Source: Circinella minor (lineage: Eukaryota; Mucoromycota; Mucoromycetes; Mucorales; Lichtheimiaceae). Taken from it: 51,683 bases of DNA. The stretch lies in the NCBI GenBank assembly GCA_016758965.1, contig JAEPRB010000265.1, positions 1 to 51,683 of the forward strand, read 5' to 3'. The position numbers were made by a program, and so were the translations under genes. Shown in pieces: positions 45,255 through 51,683 of the stretch (position 1 is the stretch's first letter; each line of letters starts with the position of its first letter). The notes under the pieces were generated by a model that saw only the letters and a program-made list of their open reading frames with translations, did not search any database and was not told where the DNA came from.

Positions 45255-48239
45255 TTATTGGTATCGATTCAAATTATCCAGATGATCAAATAGCATCATA
45301 TTTGCACTAGAAGATCCATTATCATTTGATATATAACCTTCCGTAGCAGTTGTTTGCAATCCCATCGTGGGATCTCTTAATCCTTGACCCGCAAGAACTG
45401 CTAAAAGATCTTCTCTTGTAAATCCTTCCGATAAATAATCGTATGCATTTTCTGGTATATTTGCTATATAAATATACAAAACATAACAGTTACAAAAAAT
45501 ATTGAGTAAGGAAAAGAGAGAAAAGAACAATAACTTACCATTTTTCAGAATAGAAGTAGATCCACTGTTCGACGTATCCACATCTTCCATTTTAATCGGT
45601 CCGGATGCTGGCAAAGAAGATGCTGTTGGAAAATCCGTCATATTCTCTTGTTTGATATATCGTTCATCCTGTTCCGATTTGATATATTCCTGGTCTTCCA
45701 TATTTAAATCATCAAATGGATCACGATCATCGTCCCGATCAGGCGTTGCAAGAGCAGAAGATGTAAACGGTGCATATGATTTCGGCCTACCATTTGTTGT
45801 TGGAACATATGCATTAATAGGGCGTGAACGTCCTGTAAATGACGATGATAATGGTGAGCCATATGTAAGACTATTAGGAGATGATGACAATGCATTGGTT
45901 GGTACAGAGGATGAATAATTGGCTTGTCTCTGCGGTTGCAATTTCGGCGATGCTGAGTTCATGCGTGGTGATCCTGGGGTCGCATAAGGAGAATAACGAC
46001 GCGGATGCTGAGGTGGTGATCCAATATGCATGTTCGCGATAGATCTGTTGAGCGAAAGTGTGACAGATCCTGGCGAGCCAGGGGGGACAAATGTATTCGG
46101 CATAGATGAGGGACTACTACCAGCAAGTAATGGAGATTGTGGCTGGAATGAGGCAGTATTTGCGTGGGGTGTCAACGGAGACGAGCCTTGATACGATCTG
46201 GGCCTATTACCCTCATTTAATTTGTTCGTATAGGATGCTGATAGTGGTGGTTGTGAATGTCGTTGTGCCTTACCACTTTTTACAGCGCGAATGAAATCCC
46301 TTTCGTCTTGAAGTCGTTGAACAAGGATCGCTTTTTTACCCGTCGCTGGTTTGCCACGTTGACGTAACATATCCTTCAATTCTGATACAGTGATATCATC
46401 AAAATCGACCTTTTCCAGCTGATCATCTAACTTGCGCTGATGTTGTTCAACATCTACTGGTTGAGGAACAGATGCACGTTGTACTCGCTGAATTTGGATA
46501 GGCATGGTTCGTGAAGGAAAATTAATCGGTTGTTGGTGCTGAGCAGATGGACTTTTCGATGTTGCCCTGATATTGTTATTTCCACTTCCTGTTCCTGGTG
46601 ATGATGTTGGTAATGATGCTGCTCCTGCTCCTGCTCCTGCCTTTGCATCCTGATTTTTACGTAACGGTGAAGAGTTTTGTAATGAGGGGTCAGGGGTCAA
46701 TGATATTTGCGGACTTGACATAACCAGGTCCGTATCGAAGTCCTCCATGTTTGACGAAGGCATATTTGGAACTGACGCGCCAAGTACAGATGATGGTTGC
46801 ACGTGGGCAGCCGAACTACCCGAAAAAGATGACGGAGTTGCTATAGCAGCAGAAGATCGACCTGATTTTTGCATTTGTTGTTGCTGTTGTTGTGGTTTGC
46901 GTGCATATGTAATTCTAAACCGAGCTTGTAATTCATTCTGCCTTCGTTGGTGATCCACTTCAGATGGTACCGAAGACGATACTGGTATATCACTGCACGA
47001 TGTATCCATTCCTTTAATCGGGATTGGACTGCTTGTTCGCTTTGACACCCGTGCATTGTTGTTTATATGTTTTTGCTGCTGCTGCTGCTGTTGTTGTTGT
47101 TGTTGTTGTTGTTGCAACAACTGTTTTTCAATAAACATGGCTTCCTCCCACGATTGTTGTTGCTGCAATAATTGTTGCTGTTGCAGTTGTGATGATCGTT
47201 CTTGCTGTAGCTGTTGTTGTTCTTGCTGCTGTTGATAGTTTTGCTCTTGTTTAATTTCTGGTGCTGGTGTGCCTGGTGAATAAGAAAGCCGACTTGTTAC
47301 AGCAAAGGAACTATTGTCAAGTGACGGCTGAAGTGAGGTCACATTTGGATCGGCTTTATCATCCGATGAAAACATGGCCGAAAGATTAGATCGCATCATC
47401 GTCTCTGTGGTATCACTATCCATCATTCCTCCTCCAATGATTCCAGTGTCTTCTTCTTCTTGCCGCATGTGCATCATCCGTTGTTGTTCTTGTAAAAGTT
47501 GCTGCTGTCGTACAAAGTTCGGGTCGGAAAGAAGGATTGCTTGTTCATCCTGCTGACCCAATCCAGTGAACGCATTTAGTATAGCATTTTCTGCTTCCTT
47601 ATGATGCTGCTGCTGATGATATTTATTATCGGGTGTCACTGTCAAGTTTTGATGTTGATGTTGCTCATTTTGTATGTGCTGTTGTTGTAACTGTTGTATT
47701 TGCTGTTGGGATAAAAACATCATATCGTCAACCCCACTCCCACCATGATTATTGTTATTCAAATTGATATTGTTGTTGTTAAGTTGGTTCCAACTTGTCC
47801 CAAAATAAGCTGAAAGATCTTTATGTGTATCAAAACCATCATTTTTTTGTAAATGTTGTTGCTCGTCTAGCTCTCTTGACACTTCGTATTCTTGACCAGC
47901 AAGTGTTAAAAGGGGATCGTTTAGGAATGAAGAATCGAATGTTTGTGAGTTTGTTGAGTCATTATACCCAAAAAATAGTGAACTGTCATCGGTAGTAGAT
48001 GGATGGTGCTGTTGTTGCATTGGAATGTTTTGAGCTGTTGCTGACGATGGATTAAACTGTTGCTGTTGTTGTTGTAAATAAACTGGAAAAGAATCACCAG
48101 CAAGAAAAGAACTAGATTCTATATGGCTATTATTATTATTGTTGCTGCTGTCTTGATTATGGTGATGACTTTGCATTGTTTTATTATTATTGTTATCATA
48201 ATGATCGTCGTTGGAACTAGTGTTTCCGTAATAGAACAT
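45255..48239 (-). CDS. Gln-rich SAP-domain nuclear protein
   Basis: Exons 48239-45539 and 45463-45255 give 969 residues. Long Asn/Gln/His-rich tracts fill residues 1-480, including an uninterrupted poly-Gln run near 375-392. A SAP motif (TVSELKDMLRQRGKPATGKK, ~618-637) binds AT-rich scaffold DNA in other proteins. Downstream are Ser/Pro-rich repeats of the SSPxS kind, an acidic stretch with two IKxE motifs that could be sumoylation sites (YIKSEQ, YIKQEN), and a conserved-looking C-terminus YLSEGFTREDLLAVLAGQGL. No SP-RING is present, so it is not a PIAS/Siz ligase. A transcription or chromatin role is inferred. The 75-base intron is a multiple of three and has no stop, so retention would insert 25 hydrophobic residues. 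Confidence 0.82.
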   Translation of the reverse strand: MFYYGNTSSNDDHYDNNNNKTMQSHHHNQDSSNNNNNSHIESSSFLAGDSFPVYLQQQQQQFNPSSATAQNIPMQQQHHPSTTDDSSLFFGYNDSTNSQTFDSSFLNDPLLTLAGQEYEVSRELDEQQHLQKNDGFDTHKDLSAYFGTSWNQLNNNNINLNNNNHGGSGVDDMMFLSQQQIQQLQQQHIQNEQHQHQNLTVTPDNKYHQQQHHKEAENAILNAFTGLGQQDEQAILLSDPNFVRQQQLLQEQQRMMHMRQEEEDTGIIGGGMMDSDTTETMMRSNLSAMFSSDDKADPNVTSLQPSLDNSSFAVTSRLSYSPGTPAPEIKQEQNYQQQQEQQQLQQERSSQLQQQQLLQQQQSWEEAMFIEKQLLQQQQQQQQQQQQQQKHINNNARVSKRTSSPIPIKGMDTSCSDIPVSSSVPSEVDHQRRQNELQARFRITYARKPQQQQQQMQKSGRSSAAIATPSSFSGSSAAHVQPSSVLGASVPNMPSSNMEDFDTDLVMSSPQISLTPDPSLQNSSPLRKNQDAKAGAGAGAASLPTSSPGTGSGNNNIRATSKSPSAQHQQPINFPSRTMPIQIQRVQRASVPQPVDVEQHQRKLDDQLEKVDFDDITVSELKDMLRQRGKPATGKKAILVQRLQDERDFIRAVKSGKAQRHSQPPLSASYTNKLNEGNRPRSYQGSSPLTPHANTASFQPQSPLLAGSSPSSMPNTFVPPGSPGSVTLSLNRSIANMHIGSPPQHPRRYSPYATPGSPRMNSASPKLQPQRQANYSSSVPTNALSSSPNSLTYGSPLSSSFTGRSRPINAYVPTTNGRPKSYAPFTSSALATPDRDDDRDPFDDLNMEDQEYIKSEQDERYIKQENMTDFPTASSLPASGPIKMEDVDTSNSGSTSILKNGKLLFFSLFSLLNIFCNCYVLYIYIANIPENAYDYLSEGFTREDLLAVLAGQGLRDPTMGLQTTATEGYISNDNGSSSANMMLFDHLDNLNRYQ

Positions 48240-49975
48240 TTTGTTAAAATGTATATAAATGGGATTTTATTTTAGAGCATTCAGATCAAAAAGAATGAGA
48301 TTCGCGAAAGAGATATAAAGAAAATACCTATTCAAGCAGAAAAAAAAATTACACTTTTTCCATTTTTTTTTTTTTTTTTTCATTTTCCGTTTCTTATTTC
48401 TTCATAAGCTGGTCCGAGGAAGGAGTTGGAAGTGTTTCTTAATACAACACGTCTTCTCTTACCTTCTTATTCTATTTCTTTGTGTGCTATTTTTACTTTA
48501 ATATTTTAAGAACAACTAAAGTGATTCACCTTATACATGACTTAAGCTTACTGTTGCTTCTCAACAACGAACATCTCGTACCACTTCATTTTTTAACATT
48601 TACCATAACAATAAATAATATTAAGGTAACTAGGAATGTAAAGAGCAAACAACAAAAAATAACCTTTAATAACTTTCTGGGCATATCGATATATACATTA
48701 TAATAAGAGAACATACTTGGGCATTATTTGTTATTTACTATCTGTTGGCTTGCTATTGTTCTCCATAGCCTGTTCTTTTATTTCTTTTCTGCTTTCAAGG
48801 AGCCTTAAATTATTATGAGGCAAAAAAAAAAAAGTCTATTAGTATCCCTTGAATGATTTATTCATCATGTTGATTTTTTGTAAGCAATTTAATAACCTAT
48901 CATCCATTAAACGGATTTACCTTTTGAATTATTATTATATAAATAGCATACACATGTGACTACCAGGGTAGAAAAAATCATCTATTTAGGTAATAATAAT
49001 TTGTATATAATTATCATCAATTTTGGAGTCTACTGTCAAAGATTCTCGTAAATATTACTTTTATTCTGCCTTGCTTTATTTCTTTATAAGCAACTCTGAG
49101 AATATTCTTGTCTTGATAACCTTCACATGTGATGATAGTTCTTCCAGCCCAGTTATCTCAAACGGGACTATACCACCCGTACCACTTTTTGTTTGATGAG
49201 AAAAAAAAAAGAAAATAGATACGTAAAAAAAAATCGTTACGTTGTTGATTAGGTACACAACTAAATAATATATATATATAATTATGTTGAAAATTAAAAA
49301 AAATTAGTAAGTTATATTAAAAGTCATTATTACTACTATTATTTATATAGTGAAAAAAAAATTACACATAGAAAGTCATTGTTTTGATAGCATTACATTC
49401 ACTGAGAGAGCTGTGTAAGGTTGCCTCAAACGAAATTTTTAAGAATGATTCGTTTATTCTTTCTCAAATTTACCATCTCTGCCTGAAATAAACGAAATTT
49501 ATAATGGCAGCATATAAAGTAGACTTTAATATTGATTCATTTTTTAACTGTAATTGATGGCAAAATATCTTTATTTTTTATTACACTATATCAACAGGAA
49601 CGAATTTATTTGGGAAGGAAAAAAATAATAATCGAAAAACAAGATATTTGATTTCCTTTGATGCATAACAATAATAATACCTCGTAATATGAATGATGTC
49701 TCTCTTTTTTCTTTTGACTACGTAAAAACTAATTTATTTTGAAATTCCTTTTATACGTGAAGAGTGTGTTGTAAAGGTTCAAAGGGTATCTGGTTATTTG
49801 TCTGTTTGTTGAACATAATATTTTTACAATTTGTGAAATCTATATGACAATAATAATAACAATAGTAACAGCATAGAGAATGAAAAAAAAAGTTAAAAAA
49901 AAAGAAGGTGTAGAACTATAAATATTGATAATTAATCTATTATTACTACTAGTACACGGATGGTTGTAAAAATAA
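48240..49975. other. Promoter of the SAP gene and spacer
   Basis: Homopolymer-rich promoter next to the SAP gene, then AT-rich spacer. A minus-strand segment near 49076-49200 reads SGTGGIVPFEITGLEEL and looks more protein-like than its surroundings, but it has no start, no splice partner and no family that I can name. Confidence 0.35.
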
Positions 49976-51683
49976 TTATTGAGATCTTCGCCCTAATAAA
50001 GTCGTCAAGCTTGACCATGGAATACGTGATCGACTTGACCGTGGAGATGTATTATTATCTGTTTCAGCTGTTCCATGATATGAAAAGCCTTCCCCCCCTG
50101 CATTTAGTATATCATTATTTGCTTCACCTGTTCCTGGAAATCCACCTGGTGCAAAACGCGCTGAAGCATTATGAAAATCGGTTGACATTCGATAAGGATC
50201 GCCATAAAATTCTTCCTCATTTTCTGACATAATACTTTCAGGACTTCTTCTCCGTTGTCTTTTTAATAATATTCCTTTGAGTTTTCTTCGTCGCAAAAAT
50301 AGTACTGCTACAGCAATAATTAAACCTAATCCTACAACACCACCAATGACGCTGCCAATAATAATGGGTGTGGTTTCTGCTGCTGATGATGAGTTAGCAT
50401 TATGATCATCACCACCGGCAAGTGATGGAATAATAGTACTATATAAATATATGATTAATTAGTCGTTTTAATTTACTCGTCATTGACGATTTTCAATCTA
50501 TAAATGTGACTCTGAATATATCTTACTCTTACTTTTATACATCGATTCTGATAAAAAAAAAGTAATCCAATAAAAGCTAAAAAAAATTACTTACGTAGTT
50601 GGAACGACAGTGGTGACCATTCGGGTCGTACCATCACTAACTATTGGTGATACAGTAGTTATACTGGTGGTTATTGTGACCATTGTTATACCCTGTGTAC
50701 TTGAAGTTGGAGGTGGAGGTGGAGGATCGCTGGTTGTATGTTCTTGAACAGTGGATGTTTGTTGTTGAGTTGAAGATGTAGTCGGTTCATCGATTCTTGA
50801 AGAAGTACTTGGTACAGGAGAATTTGTTGAAGAAGGAGGATTGGGAAGTGTACTCGTTGATTCCGCTATACTACTTTGAACTGATGTTGTTATAGGTGGT
50901 GTTAAAATATTGGTCGTAGTAGAGGAAGGTAAAGGTGAATTATTGAAAGAACTAGGTGGTAATGTCAACTCGGTGGTATCGTGTATGGACCTATTTTATT
51001 TTATTTTATTTTTTGAGAATAAATTTTTTCTGTTAATATTTTTTTTTTTGGACCGTGTTGTCACAGACAAATGGTTTTGTGCAATAATAATAAGAAAGTT
51101 GCATATGGGTATATATGTCTACTCACGTTGTAGAAGGAGGAACATCAGATGTAGGAATACCATCATTACTATTACTGGCTGACATTGTGTCGGTTGTTGA
51201 AGGTGATAGGGGTTCTTCTGTTGTCTGTGATGGTTCTTGAACAACACTCGTAGTAGCACTCGGTATTAGATTGCTATTGTTGTCCGATGTGGGGGTAGGT
51301 TGCTCACTGTGTGATGAAAGCTCTGAGTCAACAGTAGTCGTGTCACTTGGTATTATATCGCTACTATTGTTATCAGACGGTGTAGATGTAGGTTGCTCAC
51401 TATTTGATGAAGGCTCTGGAGCAATAGTGGTTGTATCGCTTGGTACTATATCGCTACTATTGCTATCAGACGGTGTAGATGTAGGTTGCTCACTATTTGA
51501 TGAAGGCTCTGGAGCAATAGTGGTTGTATCGCTTGGTACTATATCGCTACTATTGCTATCAGACGGTGTAGATGTAGGTTGCTCACTATTTGATGAAGGC
51601 TCTGGAACAATAGTGGTTGTATCGCTTGGTACTATATCGTTACTATTGCTATCAGATGGTGTAGTTGTAGGTTGCTCACTATT
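49976..51683 (-). CDS. Ser/Thr/Pro-rich single-pass membrane protein (partial)
   Basis: The 5' end is outside the window. Visible exons are 51683-51127, 50990-50595 and 50438-49976 (472 codons). The N-terminal visible part is a 31-residue tandem repeat built on NSEQPTSTPSDSN and DIVPSDTTTIAPEPSS. A Ser/Thr/Pro-rich stretch follows, likely heavily O-mannosylated. One transmembrane helix (PIIIGSVIGGVVGLGLIIAV) is next, stopped by RRRKLK, and then a cytosolic tail of about 100 residues with LLGRRSQ at the end. The design is that of fungal wall sensors or mucins (Wsc, Mid2 or Msb2 type), but no diagnostic ectodomain is visible, so the role is inferred only. Confidence 0.8.
51203..51683 (-). repeat. 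93-base tandem repeat (31 codons), at least four copies
   Basis: The string GTAGGTTGCTCACT recurs at 51295, 51388, 51481, 51574 and 51667, a fixed 93-base period. The units at 51388-51573 are nearly identical, whereas the copy nearest 51295 is diverged. The array continues past the right edge. The period is a multiple of three, so copy-number change keeps the frame. Confidence 0.95.

Noticed and set aside
45502..47995. Several long plus-strand frames opposite the SAP gene
   Set aside because: They are complements of CAG-type repeats (poly-Ser/Cys/Val strings) with no domain. They are shadows of the coding strand.

Overview
The window looks like nuclear DNA of a Mucoromycota (probably mucoralean) fungus. 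It is AT-rich, with genes split by many short introns of about 50-100 bases, Gln/Asn-rich proteins, fungal-type families (CCH1 calcium channel, pinin, Jsn1-type PUF, JLP1-like dioxygenase, GH28 pectinases) and a DIRS-type tyrosine recombinase remnant. Exon joins below were made by hand from splice consensus, reading phase and family similarity. No RNA evidence was available.

Layout. 1-900: ends of two mobile elements, a pogo-like terminal repeat and a DIRS-like recombinase piece with a perfect 37-base inverted repeat. 1358-2305 (+): leucine-rich-repeat protein. 2542-4634 (-): GPI mannosyltransferase 3 (GPI10/PIG-B), split by a textbook U12-type AT-AC intron. 4863-5914 (+): pinin-like splicing factor, divergent from GPI10. 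6464-10426 (-): RRM plus Pumilio RNA-binding protein. 11452-12959 (-): mitochondrial 3-hydroxyacyl-CoA dehydrogenase. 12960-18894: gene-poor stretch with a candidate 2.2-kb element (inverted ends, internal ~180-base satellite) and a small secreted Cys-rich protein with a frameshifted tail. 18895-22031 (-): 16-exon sugar transporter. 22032-24625: no intact gene, but a decayed copy of the end of the next gene. 24626-33752 (-): 25-exon CCH1-type voltage-gated calcium channel of about 2316 residues. 33753-36853: no convincing gene. 36854-38147 (-): TauD/JLP1-like dioxygenase. 38853-40726 and 42157-43907 (-): two secreted GH28 pectinases. 45255-48239 (-): Gln-rich SAP-domain protein. 49976 to the right edge (-): Ser/Thr/Pro-rich single-pass membrane protein with 31-residue repeats, cut by the window edge.

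The genes are mostly unrelated housekeeping, transport and secreted-enzyme genes. The themes that link some of them are RNA processing (pinin, PUF/RRM), cell surface and calcium (GPI anchors, CCH1, mucin-like protein) and carbon use (transporter, pectinases, hydroxyacyl-CoA dehydrogenase).

The most interesting signals are the U12-type intron, two phase-balanced micro-exons (one carrying the domain II selectivity filter of the channel), the decayed duplicate of the channel's 3' end, the DIRS-like inverted repeat, the ~180-base satellite inside inverted ends, and a GH28 enzyme with Gln in place of the RIK arginine. Three otherwise good genes each carry a single small frame break (a dinucleotide, a G, an A run), so either assembly indels or real decay must be considered.
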